Shown: piece by piece, positions 1 to 7,478 of the stretch
How the letters are laid out: each line of letters begins with the position of its first letter
How positions within the stretch are numbered: position 1 is the first letter of the stretch
DNA from: Patescibacteria group bacterium
GTDB taxonomy: Bacteria > Patescibacteriota > Doudnabacteria > UBA920
Reading direction: 5' to 3'
Length of the DNA: 35,901 bases
Assembly (NCBI GenBank): GCA_023473845.1
Contig: JAMCYA010000013.1
Span: 1 to 35,901 of the forward strand
Translations under genes and position numbers: made by a program
The notes under the pieces: model-generated
Database searches by the model: none
What the model was told of the DNA's origin: nothing
Seen by the model: the letters and a program-made list of their open reading frames with translations, nothing else

Positions 1-34
1 ACAGGCTTTTTAGAAACTGCTGCCGGTCCTGGAC

Positions 35-1801
35 ATGATTGCCATACCGGATTTTGCGTCTGCGGCTATGGAAAACTGGGGCGCGATTATTTACCGGGAG
101 TCGGCATTACTGGTAGACGAGGCCGCCTCGTCTGCAGCCACGCGGCAGTGGGTCGCCATTGTAGTAGCACATGAAATCGCCCACATGTGGTTTGGCAACC
201 TGGTGACCATGCACTGGTGGACGCATCTATGGCTCAATGAAGGCTTTGCGAGCTATATGGAGTATAAATGCGTGGATTCTCTGTTTCCCGAATGGCGGAT
301 GTGGGAGCAGTACGTATCGGGCCGTATGTCAGCGGCGCTGCGCTTGGACGCTTTGGAAAATACGCATCCCGTGGAAGTGGAAGTCGGTCACCCGGGCGAA
401 ATAAGCGAAATTTTCGACGAAGTTTCCTACGCAAAAGGTTCGGCGGTTATCCGCATGCTGGCCGAGTATCTGGGGGAAAAGACTTTTCGGGAAGGGTTGA
501 GGCGGTATTTAAAAAAGCACGCTTATAAAAATACCCGTACCGAGGATTTATGGCAGGCCCTGCAAGCAGTTTCTAAAAAGCCTGTGCGGCAAATTATGGC
601 CACTTGGACAAAACAGCCGGGTTATCCGCTACTCCGACTGACAGAACAGCCGCAAAATTTGCGCTTAGACCAGGCGCGTTTCTATTCTAGCCGGCTATCC
701 AGGCAAGCTGCCAAAAACTCCCAGCTCTGGCAGGTTCCCGTGACTTACGGCAGCAGCAAAGTCCTGTTAACCAGCCGCAGCCAAAATTTGGCAAAACCCA
801 AGGCCCCGTTGAAGTTTAATTCGGGTGAGACTTCTCTGCTCCGGGTCAGTTATCCGGTGGCTTATCTTCAATCCCTAGGCCGCCTGGTGAGCGCTAAAAA
901 GCTTCCGGCGATTGACCGCCTGGGCCTGATACGGGATGCTTTTGCCTTATCCGAAAGCGGCCAACTGCCTGCGATAAAAGTTTTGGAACTGGCGCTTGCT
1001 TATAAAAATGAAGAAGAGCTGATTGTCTGGGAGGAGCTGGCGGACGGCTTAATGCGGTTGCGCAGCCTGCTGTATGGTACAGCGGCTTATGAAAGTTATT
1101 TGGCGTTTTGCCGGAGCTTGTTTTCGGGTATTGGCAAGAAGCTTGGCTGGAGTGCTGGCAAAAACGAAACCCACCACCGCCATATGCTTCGCAGTTTGGT
1201 GCTGACACAGCTGGGCGCCAACGGCGACCAAAAGGTCTTAAGCCAAGCGAAAAGCAAACTAAATTTTTCGCGCCCTTTGCCCGCCAACCTGAAAGGCGTG
1301 GTTTATGGATTGGCCGCCCGGATGGGCGGTAAGAAGGTACACACAACCCTGCTGGCCAAATACAAGGCGGCCGCTTCCCATGAGGAACAGGACCGCTTAG
1401 GCAGATCTCTGGCTCAATTTTCCGATACCCATTTGCTGAAATTGACTTTGGATTTTGCCTTATCCAGGCAGGTAAGAGCCCAAGATGCGCCGTTTATTAT
1501 TGCCGCCGTGTTTCAGAACCCCGCTGGCCGCGATTTGGCTTGGAAATTTATCAGCCAAAATTGGAAGGAGCTGGTTAAAAGGTATGGCGACGGGCTCGGC
1601 CTTTTGAGCCGGCTGCTTAAGGCAGCCGGAGTGTTTACCAGCCGTAAAAAAGCCGTTGAGCTGGAAAAGTTCTTTAAACAACACAAAATTTTAGGCGCCC
1701 AAAGGACTGTCCGGCAGGTTTTGGAGAAGGTACGGTCAAATGCCGACTGGCTGGAGCGCGAGGAAAAGAACATTTATCACTGGCTGCAAAACCGCGTATG
1801 A
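35..1801 (+). CDS. M1-family zinc aminopeptidase, N-terminally incomplete
   Basis: Gluzincin aminopeptidase that removes N-terminal residues from peptides. Seen: a GAMEN-type substrate-binding motif as AAMEN (residues 10-14), the zinc site HEIAH (46-50) with the third ligand E69 exactly 18 residues on (NEG), and the catalytic Tyr132 in EVSYAKGSA. The long helical C-terminal region (from about residue 200) matches the ERAP1-like part of the family. Full-length members carry about 200 or more residues of beta-sheet domain before GAMEN, and these are missing. Homology seems to continue a few codons upstream of the ATG (K-L-L-P-V-L-D), but an in-frame TAG sits at 11-13, so the ATG at 35 is unlikely to be the native start. 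Either the window edge or contig end carries an error, or the gene is truncated. Its stop overlaps the next ATG (ATGA), so the two are co-translated. Confidence 0.9.
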   Translation: MIAIPDFASAAMENWGAIIYRESALLVDEAASSAATRQWVAIVVAHEIAHMWFGNLVTMHWWTHLWLNEGFASYMEYKCVDSLFPEWRMWEQYVSGRMSAALRLDALENTHPVEVEVGHPGEISEIFDEVSYAKGSAVIRMLAEYLGEKTFREGLRRYLKKHAYKNTRTEDLWQALQAVSKKPVRQIMATWTKQPGYPLLRLTEQPQNLRLDQARFYSSRLSRQAAKNSQLWQVPVTYGSSKVLLTSRSQNLAKPKAPLKFNSGETSLLRVSYPVAYLQSLGRLVSAKKLPAIDRLGLIRDAFALSESGQLPAIKVLELALAYKNEEELIVWEELADGLMRLRSLLYGTAAYESYLAFCRSLFSGIGKKLGWSAGKNETHHRHMLRSLVLTQLGANGDQKVLSQAKSKLNFSRPLPANLKGVVYGLAARMGGKKVHTTLLAKYKAAASHEEQDRLGRSLAQFSDTHLLKLTLDFALSRQVRAQDAPFIIAAVFQNPAGRDLAWKFISQNWKELVKRYGDGLGLLSRLLKAAGVFTSRKKAVELEKFFKQHKILGAQRTVRQVLEKVRSNADWLEREEKNIYHWLQNRV

Positions 1802-2388
1802 AGCCAAAGTTCCTGCTTTTTGTGATATGCATGGCGCTGTTCCTGCCCGTGCGGGCCAAGGCCTTGGATATGAACGGGGACTCTGACCATGATGGGCTGA
1901 CCGATGCCCAGGAACTGGAAATTTATCATACCAATCCCAACAAGGCAGATACGGACAATGACGGCTATCCGGACGGCGAGGAGGTAAAATACAATTACGA
2001 TCCCAACAGCCCGCAAAACGATAAATTGGAAAAACATATTGAAGTCAGTCTTAAGACTCAAAGCCTGACTTACAGCCTGGGGCCATACCTGCTGAAAACC
2101 ATCAAAGTTTCCACTGGCGACCGCCTGCACCCGACTCCGGCCGGGGAGTATTCGGTTATCGTGAAAAAGCCTTTGGTCACCTACAAAGGTGCCAACTACT
2201 ACTTTCCAAACACGCGCTGGAACATGATGTTTAAGCGCGGTTCTTCGGGCAACTTGTATATTCACGGCGCCTACTGGCATAATAAATTCGGCCAGCGCAT
2301 GAGCCACGGCTGCGTGAACGTGTCTTATCAGGACATGGAAAGCCTCTATAACTGGACTGATGACGGCACAAAAGTGGTGATAAAATAA
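1798..2388 (+). CDS. Exported L,D-transpeptidase (YkuD domain) with calcium-binding DxDxDG repeats
   Basis: Likely a peptidoglycan cross-linking or remodelling enzyme acting outside the membrane. Residues 1-23 form a signal peptide (basic MKPK, hydrophobic core, ending near AKA). Two thrombospondin-3/EF-hand-like calcium loops follow: D28-S-D-H-D-G-L-T-D36 and D51-T-D-N-D-G-Y-P-D59. The YkuD catalytic domain covers about 80-196, with H156 (HGAYW) and the active-site block SHGCVN holding H170 and the nucleophile C172. The 196-aa length suits a minimal enzyme with one accessory domain. It starts inside the stop of the M1 peptidase (ATGA overlap), so they share an mRNA. The calcium loops could be structural or could dock the enzyme at the cell surface; that part is inference. 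Confidence 0.92.
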   Translation: MKPKFLLFVICMALFLPVRAKALDMNGDSDHDGLTDAQELEIYHTNPNKADTDNDGYPDGEEVKYNYDPNSPQNDKLEKHIEVSLKTQSLTYSLGPYLLKTIKVSTGDRLHPTPAGEYSVIVKKPLVTYKGANYYFPNTRWNMMFKRGSSGNLYIHGAYWHNKFGQRMSHGCVNVSYQDMESLYNWTDDGTKVVIK

Positions 2389-2389
2389 T

Positions 2390-2418
2390 TTGCAAACCAA
2401 GTGATTAGAGAGTATAAT
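2390..2418 (+). promoter_or_regulatory. Promoter for secDF
   Basis: A -35 TTGCAA (2390-2395) and a perfect -10 TATAAT (2413-2418) are 17 bp apart. Transcription should begin near 2425, just after the transpeptidase gene ends. This leaves a leader of about 77 nt before the preferred secD ATG. Confidence 0.8.
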
Positions 2419-2443
2419 ACCCCTAAACTTTGCGCTTTAACGG

Positions 2444-2502
2444 ATGTTTCCAGGTCAAACACCCAAAGCATGAAGCCTCAAGCCTTAACCGGTATTTTTT
2501 AA
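2444..2502 (+). promoter_or_regulatory. secD leader with two overlapping mini-ORFs
   Basis: Downstream of the predicted transcription start, an ATG at 2444 opens a 9-codon ORF (MFPGQTPKA, stop 2471-2473). A second ATG at 2470 overlaps that stop as ATGA and opens a 10-codon ORF (MKPQALTGIF). Its TAA (2500-2502) overlaps the secD ATG at 2502 as TAATG. The chain looks like translational coupling into secD. Whether either peptide is made is unknown, and ORFs this short can arise by chance. Confidence 0.35.
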
Positions 2503-3995
2503 TGCCAATGAAACCTAAACTTAAGTTATACCTTTCTTTGTTCGCTATTTTGGTGCTATTTGCAGGCGCTGCCTGGATTGCCTACCCCAAGGGCAGTAAA
2601 ATTGACTTAAACAGCCTTAAAATCAAATATAGCCAAGTCTTCAAGACCCGTTTGGGCTTGGACCTGCAGGGCGGGGCCCACCTGGTTTACCAGGCGGATT
2701 TTAAAGATATCAAGCCCCAGGACCGCGCCGATGCCTTAAACGCCATCCGGGACGTAATTGAGCGCCGTGTTAACAGCTTTGGCTTGGCCGAACCCCAAGT
2801 GGCGGTCTCTGGCCAGGATCGGATAATTATTGAACTGCCCGGTATCAAAGATGTAAACGAAGCCATTGACCAGATTGGCAAGACGCCTTATCTGGATTTC
2901 CGGATCCAGGACGGCACGACTCCGCAAGTCCAACCCAACAGCAAGGGTGAGGTCAGCGTGGATGCCATGGCGGGCTGGAAGCCGACCGGGCTTTCCGGCA
3001 AGCAGCTGCAAAAAGCTTCGGTTGATTTTCAGACCAGCGGCGGGCTTTCAAACCAGCCCGTTGTCAGGCTGGAGTTTAATGACGAAGGCAAAAAACTTTT
3101 CGGCCAAATTACCTCGGCCAATATTGGCAAGCCCGTGGCTATTTTTCTGGACAAGCAGCTAATCAGCGCACCCACCGTGCAAACCGCCATTACCGACGGT
3201 GTTGCCGTTATCAGCGGAAATTTCTCAGTGCAGGAAGCCAAGAGCCTTGCCACCAACTTAAACAGCGGCGCTTTGCCCGTGCCTATCCAGCTGGTTTCCC
3301 AGCAGAATGTCGGCGCAACTTTGGGCAAGGAATCTATCCAGAAGTCATTAATTGCTGGAATTTTGGGCATACTCATGATTGCCCTGTTTATGATCAGTTA
3401 TTACCGTTTCCCCGGCTTTTTAGCTGTTTGCGCCCTCATGGTGTACGCCGTAGTCTCGCTGTCAGTGTTTAAAATCGGCATCTCGCCCGTGGCCGTGGTG
3501 CTTGTCGGCCTGTTTTTCTTTTTGGGCCTAACGGTGAATGCATGGTTTGGCTTTTTGGCCTTACTCAGCTACATTATTTTGATGCTTGCAGGCGCGCTTT
3601 CTCCGGTCACTCTGACTTTGGCTGGTATCGCGGGCTTTATCTTGTCCATTGGCATGGCGGTTGACGCCAACATTCTAATATTTGAGCGTTTGAAGGAAGA
3701 GATCCGGGCAGGCAAGGATATTGCCAAGGCCGTAGACGACGGTTTCGACCGTGCCTGGCTTTCCATTCGCGATTCCAACGTGTCCAGCCTGATAACCACG
3801 CTAATCCTCTACATGTTCGGCACTCCGAGCATCAAAGGTTTTGCCGTGACTTTGAGCATCGGCATTCTGATTTCCATGTTTACCGCAATTACCGTGACCC
3901 GGACTTTCTTAAAGCTGTTTGTCGGCAACAACATCCTTACACACCCCTGGCTCTTCGGGGTCAGCAAAATTAAGGCAACAAAAGACAATGTTTAA
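2502..3995 (+). CDS. secD: Protein translocase subunit SecD
   Basis: SecD works with SecF to use the proton gradient to help preproteins leave the SecYEG channel. Seen from the ATG at 2502: TM1 (about 8-28), the family motif RLGLDLQGGAHL (50-61), a large extracytoplasmic P1 region (about 60-280), then the multi-TM domain with GMAVDANILIFER (384-396) and the following amphipathic loop. Length from this start is 497 aa. An in-frame TTG at 2430 would add 24 residues but lies about 5 nt from the predicted transcription start and adds nothing SecD-like, so I prefer 2502 (2508 is also possible). Odd: about 40 extra hydrophobic residues (roughly 325-366) sit between TM3 and the LTLAGIAG helix, enough for two extra TM segments. 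The last 8 nt overlap secF. Confidence 0.95.
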   Translation: MPMKPKLKLYLSLFAILVLFAGAAWIAYPKGSKIDLNSLKIKYSQVFKTRLGLDLQGGAHLVYQADFKDIKPQDRADALNAIRDVIERRVNSFGLAEPQVAVSGQDRIIIELPGIKDVNEAIDQIGKTPYLDFRIQDGTTPQVQPNSKGEVSVDAMAGWKPTGLSGKQLQKASVDFQTSGGLSNQPVVRLEFNDEGKKLFGQITSANIGKPVAIFLDKQLISAPTVQTAITDGVAVISGNFSVQEAKSLATNLNSGALPVPIQLVSQQNVGATLGKESIQKSLIAGILGILMIALFMISYYRFPGFLAVCALMVYAVVSLSVFKIGISPVAVVLVGLFFFLGLTVNAWFGFLALLSYIILMLAGALSPVTLTLAGIAGFILSIGMAVDANILIFERLKEEIRAGKDIAKAVDDGFDRAWLSIRDSNVSSLITTLILYMFGTPSIKGFAVTLSIGILISMFTAITVTRTFLKLFVGNNILTHPWLFGVSKIKATKDNV

Positions 3996-4878
3996 TACCC
4001 TCAAATACTACAAATTTTGGTTTACGGTTTCCGGGCTTATCCTGGCTTTCGGCGTCATCTCGCTTTCCATGTTCGGCCTCCGGCTGGGCATAGATTTCAA
4101 AGGCGGCACCCTGACCGAGCTAAAGTTTGACCAGAAATACGATTTACAGAAAGTCAAGGACGTGCTGGCCACGGAAAATATCGGCAACTATCAGCTGCAG
4201 ACTTCGGAAGAGAACGGTCTGATTATCAAAACCGAAAGCGTGGACAAAGCAATCCACGATAAAATGCTGGCCGATTTAAAGCAGCAGATAGGGGAGTTTA
4301 AGGAAGCCAAGTTCGACTCCATTGGCCCGGTTATTGGCAATGAACTGCGCCGCGATGCAATTTTGCAGCTGGTGATGGTGTCTCTGGGTATTGTGGCTTA
4401 CATTGCCTATGCCTTCCGCCGGGTGCCTAAACCCATTACTTCGTGGCGTTTTGGCTGGTCAGCGGTTGTTGCCCTGCTTCACGACTTGTTGTTCGTACTT
4501 GGCGTTTTCTCCGTCCTCGGCCATTTTAAAGGGGTGGAGATTGACGGGATGTTTGTTACCGCCCTGCTCACCGTTTTAGGCTTTTCCGTGCACGACACGA
4601 TTGTCGTGTTTGACCGGATCCGTGAAAACCTGAAGGTCTACTCCGGCCAGTCCATTGAATACGTGGTAAATAAAAGCATCGGCCAGACAATTGTCAGGTC
4701 CTTAAATACCAGCCTGACGGTGCTGTTTGTCTTGCTGACTCTTTTGCTTTTCGGCGGCGACACCATTAGATATTTTGTCCTTGCCTTGTTTATCGGTATT
4801 TTTGTGGGGACTTATTCTTCCATTTTTATCGCCAGCCCTATCCTGGTTGTGTGGCAAAACTGGAAAGCACAAAAGTAG
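3988..4878 (+). CDS. secF: Protein translocase subunit SecF
   Basis: Partner of SecD in the membrane export motor. The start at 3988 (MFNTLKYYKF) overlaps the secD stop by 8 nt in another frame; upstream in-frame codons lie within secD and are not SecF-like. Seen: TM1 (about 11-30), the motif LGIDFKGGTLTELKF (about 33-47), IGPVIGNELRRDAI before TM2, and the signature GFSVHDTIVVFDRIREN in the TM4-TM5 region, followed by RSLNTSLTVL and two more hydrophobic helices. The 296-aa length is normal for SecF. A hairpin terminator follows within 40 nt, closing the secDF unit. Confidence 0.97.
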   Translation: MFNTLKYYKFWFTVSGLILAFGVISLSMFGLRLGIDFKGGTLTELKFDQKYDLQKVKDVLATENIGNYQLQTSEENGLIIKTESVDKAIHDKMLADLKQQIGEFKEAKFDSIGPVIGNELRRDAILQLVMVSLGIVAYIAYAFRRVPKPITSWRFGWSAVVALLHDLLFVLGVFSVLGHFKGVEIDGMFVTALLTVLGFSVHDTIVVFDRIRENLKVYSGQSIEYVVNKSIGQTIVRSLNTSLTVLFVLLTLLLFGGDTIRYFVLALFIGIFVGTYSSIFIASPILVVWQNWKAQK

Positions 4879-4915
4879 ATAATTAGGCAATAAAATGCCC
4901 AAAATCACAAACTTT

Positions 4916-4945
4916 GCACCCGCGTAAAAGCGGGTGCTTTTATTT
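4916..4945 (+). terminator. Intrinsic terminator after secF
   Basis: Perfect 8-bp stem GCACCCGC (4916-4923) and GCGGGTGC (4930-4937) with a 6-nt loop, followed by TTTTATTT. It lies between the secF stop and the next promoter. Confidence 0.85.
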
Positions 4946-4969
4946 CCAACCAGTATCAAGGGGGTATAT

Positions 4970-4998
4970 TTGACAAACCTTATGCTTTGTGCTATACT
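4970..4998 (+). promoter_or_regulatory. Strong extended -10 promoter for the sigma4/HARE-HTH gene
   Basis: Perfect -35 TTGACA (4970-4975), a 17-bp spacer, and -10 TATACT (4993-4998) preceded by TGC (extended -10). The expected transcription start near 5005 gives a leader of about 17 nt. This is the best consensus promoter in the window. Confidence 0.87.
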
Positions 4999-5021
4999 GA
5001 GGTCGATATTAAAACTCCTCT

Positions 5022-6104
5022 ATGGGAATTCTCGACACAATCATTACAACCAAACAGAACGAGACCATCCAACAGATGCGCCCTGTGGACATCGTAAAAG
5101 AGATTTTGCAGAACCTGAAAGAACGCGACAGGCAGATTTTGGCGCACCGCTACGGGCTGGAAGGCCGGGGAGTCAAAACTTTGGCTGCTATTGGGCAGGA
5201 GCAAAACCTTACCAGGGAGCGCGTCCGGCAGATTGAGAAGGATCTGATGAAGCACCTGAAAAAAACCAGCTCCAAATACTCCAGCTTCAACGCAACCAAA
5301 GAATTTATTCTCAACATCATCTCCGAGCATGGCCGCATTATTGCGGAAGAGAACCTGCTTTTGAACCTGAACATCAAGGATGAGCAAGAAAAAAACGCGG
5401 TGATTTTTTTGCTGAACCTCATTGAAGAACTGGATAATTTCATCCACGATAACTATAAAAAAAACTGGGTTATGGTCCTGTTTAAGGAAGATTTGCTCCA
5501 CGGGTTCGTGGACCAGGGCAAAAAAATCATTGCCGAGAAGCAAAAACCCCTGCAAGCCGAAGAATTCTTGCAGCATTTTAAACAGACTCAATTTTACCAG
5601 GACAATCAAGTGGAGCTGAATGACAAAACCATTATCAACTTTTTGGAACTTGCCGTAGAGATTGAAAAGAACGTGTTCGGTGAATTCGGTCTCAGCCACT
5701 GGAAGGAAATTGTGCCCAAAGACGTCGGCGACAAGGCGTACTTGGTTATGAAATACCACAAGAAGCCGGAACACTATTCGGCCATTACCGAAATGATCAA
5801 CAAGGCCAAATTCGACAGCAAAACCGCCTACAAAGAGACCGTACACAACGAACTGATTAAGGATCAAAGGTTTGTGCTTATCGGCCGCGGCATTTATGCC
5901 CTCGCCGAATGGGGTTTTAAACCCGGGGTTGTGTCGGATGTCATTTCTGAAATCCTCAAAAAATACGGCCAGCCTATGCCGAAAGAAAAAATTATCGAAG
6001 AGGTGATGAAAGTTAGGCAGGTCAAGAAAAATACGATTTTAGTCAGTCTTTCCAATAAAAAATTATTCAAGAAAGTCGGCAAGAACCTTTACGCGCTGGC
6101 CTAG
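5022..6104 (+). CDS. Sigma-70 region 4 / HARE-HTH transcription-associated protein
   Basis: Likely a DNA-binding regulator that interacts with RNA polymerase. Residues 25-80 match sigma-70 region 4, including LKERDRQILAHRYGLEG and the recognition helix TRERVRQIEK (about 64-73). Sigma regions 2 and 3 are absent, so it is not a complete sigma factor. Residues 85-235 are charged and mostly helical, without a fold I recognise. The C-terminal part carries two winged-helix units of the HARE-HTH (RpoE/delta-like) kind, about 236-297 (ending RGIYALAEWG) and 302-358 (ending KNLYALA). It has its own strong promoter with no Shine-Dalgarno sequence and is the first gene before the membrane protein/ATPase pair, 25 nt upstream of them. 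The domain calls are firm; the regulon is unknown. Confidence 0.82.
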   Translation: MGILDTIITTKQNETIQQMRPVDIVKEILQNLKERDRQILAHRYGLEGRGVKTLAAIGQEQNLTRERVRQIEKDLMKHLKKTSSKYSSFNATKEFILNIISEHGRIIAEENLLLNLNIKDEQEKNAVIFLLNLIEELDNFIHDNYKKNWVMVLFKEDLLHGFVDQGKKIIAEKQKPLQAEEFLQHFKQTQFYQDNQVELNDKTIINFLELAVEIEKNVFGEFGLSHWKEIVPKDVGDKAYLVMKYHKKPEHYSAITEMINKAKFDSKTAYKETVHNELIKDQRFVLIGRGIYALAEWGFKPGVVSDVISEILKKYGQPMPKEKIIEEVMKVRQVKKNTILVSLSNKKLFKKVGKNLYALA

Positions 6105-6129
6105 ACATAAAAACGGAAGATAAAACAAA

Positions 6130-7473
6130 ATGGACATTTTTCAGGGAATTCTGCCCAACCCACTGGATATACTGAAAGCAACGGGAGGTCTTTTGATATT
6201 TTCAGTTATCGGCGCGCTGCTGTATATCCTCTATAAAAGCTACCGCAAAGAAATTGAGCACCAGTTTGTGCACAGCATTGACTGGGTGCTTCTCAATATT
6301 AAAGTGCCCAAGGACAACTTGGCCAGTACTTTGGCCGTGGAGACCATTTTTTCCCAGATGCACGCGCTCCACAGCGGCCTGACTTTTCCGCAAATCTACA
6401 TTGAGGGGCGCATTCAGAAATGGTATTCTCTGGAACTGATCAGCATGGGCGGCAAAATTTCCTTTATTGTGCGCGTACCCAAAGATAGCCGGGGCCTGGT
6501 GGAGTCGGCGTTTTATTCCCATTACCCGGACGTGGAAATAACCGAGGCCGATGATTACATGGAGAACTTCCAGTTTGACCACAATGATGAAAAGAGCCAG
6601 TACGATATTTGGGGTACGGAATTCAAGCTGACTGAAGATTTTGTTTTTCCGATTAAGACCTACCGGGATTTTGAGCATCTGTCCGCGGAGGAAAAAATTA
6701 TCGATCCTTTGGCCAACTTGTTCGAGGCGCTTAATAAAATGCAGCCCTACGAATTTTACGGCATCCAGGTTATCCTTCAGCCTCTGGCCGATGATGAATG
6801 GAAGCCCCACGGCGAAGCTATGGTGAAAGAGCTGATTGGCGAAGAGGCGGAGCATGATGTGAAGCTGAAAGATGTGGCCATGACGCCGTTTAACAAGTTT
6901 GCGCAGTTCAGCCTGAAAAATTTGCTGTTTGGCGGCGGGCACGGCGCCCACGGAGCGCACGGTGCGGAGGATAAGGGCCCGAAAAACAATTGGATGAGCA
7001 TGACGGAAACGCAAAAAGAGCGGGTGAATTTGGTGGAACGAAAAATTGGCAAGCCAGGCTACAAGGCTAAAATCCGGCATTTATATATTGCCCCCAGGGA
7101 CAAGTTTGACCCCACCAAAAAAGGCTTGATTATCGGCGCATACCGGCCGCTCGGCACGGCTAATTCCAACAAGTTCAAACCCGATGTCAGCAATACCTGG
7201 GTCGGGGCGGATTACTACATTTCGCCCACTTTGGAAAAACCCTACTTGGACTACCTGCTCCGGAAGAAAAAACGGCACATTTTTAAAGGTTACAAAAACC
7301 GCGACATCCACATCGGCCTGCCCATGTACGTGCTGAACGTGGAAGAAATTGCCACTATCTACCATTTCCCGATTACCACCAAGGAAACTTCCGTGGCTTC
7401 CAGTATTGAAAAAACCATGAGCAAAAAATCCCAGCCACCGGCTAATTTGCCTATTCTTGAGGAGCTAAGCTAA
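6130..7473 (+). CDS. Conserved membrane-anchored protein paired with a VirD4-like ATPase
   Basis: I recognise this as the CPR-type protein usually encoded just before a VirD4/TraG-like ATPase, but I know of no proven function. Seen: a short N-terminus, one TM helix (about 17-38), then a large soluble cytoplasmic domain of about 400 residues with a mixed alpha/beta pattern and no catalytic motif I can name. A His/Gly/Ala-rich stretch (about 274-285) with repeated HGA units probably marks a flexible linker. Only 5 nt separate it from the ATPase gene, so a complex is likely: the anchored protein could recruit the ATPase to the membrane. Substrate and direction of transport cannot be read from the sequence. 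Confidence 0.65.
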   Translation: MDIFQGILPNPLDILKATGGLLIFSVIGALLYILYKSYRKEIEHQFVHSIDWVLLNIKVPKDNLASTLAVETIFSQMHALHSGLTFPQIYIEGRIQKWYSLELISMGGKISFIVRVPKDSRGLVESAFYSHYPDVEITEADDYMENFQFDHNDEKSQYDIWGTEFKLTEDFVFPIKTYRDFEHLSAEEKIIDPLANLFEALNKMQPYEFYGIQVILQPLADDEWKPHGEAMVKELIGEEAEHDVKLKDVAMTPFNKFAQFSLKNLLFGGGHGAHGAHGAEDKGPKNNWMSMTETQKERVNLVERKIGKPGYKAKIRHLYIAPRDKFDPTKKGLIIGAYRPLGTANSNKFKPDVSNTWVGADYYISPTLEKPYLDYLLRKKKRHIFKGYKNRDIHIGLPMYVLNVEEIATIYHFPITTKETSVASSIEKTMSKKSQPPANLPILEELS

Positions 7474-7478
7474 TTTTC

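Noticed and set aside
2430..2501. TTG start adding 24 residues to SecD
   Set aside because: It lies about 5 nt from the predicted transcription start, and the added residues are not SecD-like. ATG at 2502 or 2508 fits better.
4992..5867. 291-aa open frame antisense to the sigma4/HARE-HTH gene
   Set aside because: Mirror frame of a clear coding gene; composition is Phe/Leu/Val/Asn-heavy with no domain and no promoter.
6945..6975. Repeated HGA units as a DNA repeat or CRISPR-like element
   Set aside because: Short low-complexity coding sequence within one gene; no spacers. No CRISPR array was seen anywhere in the window.
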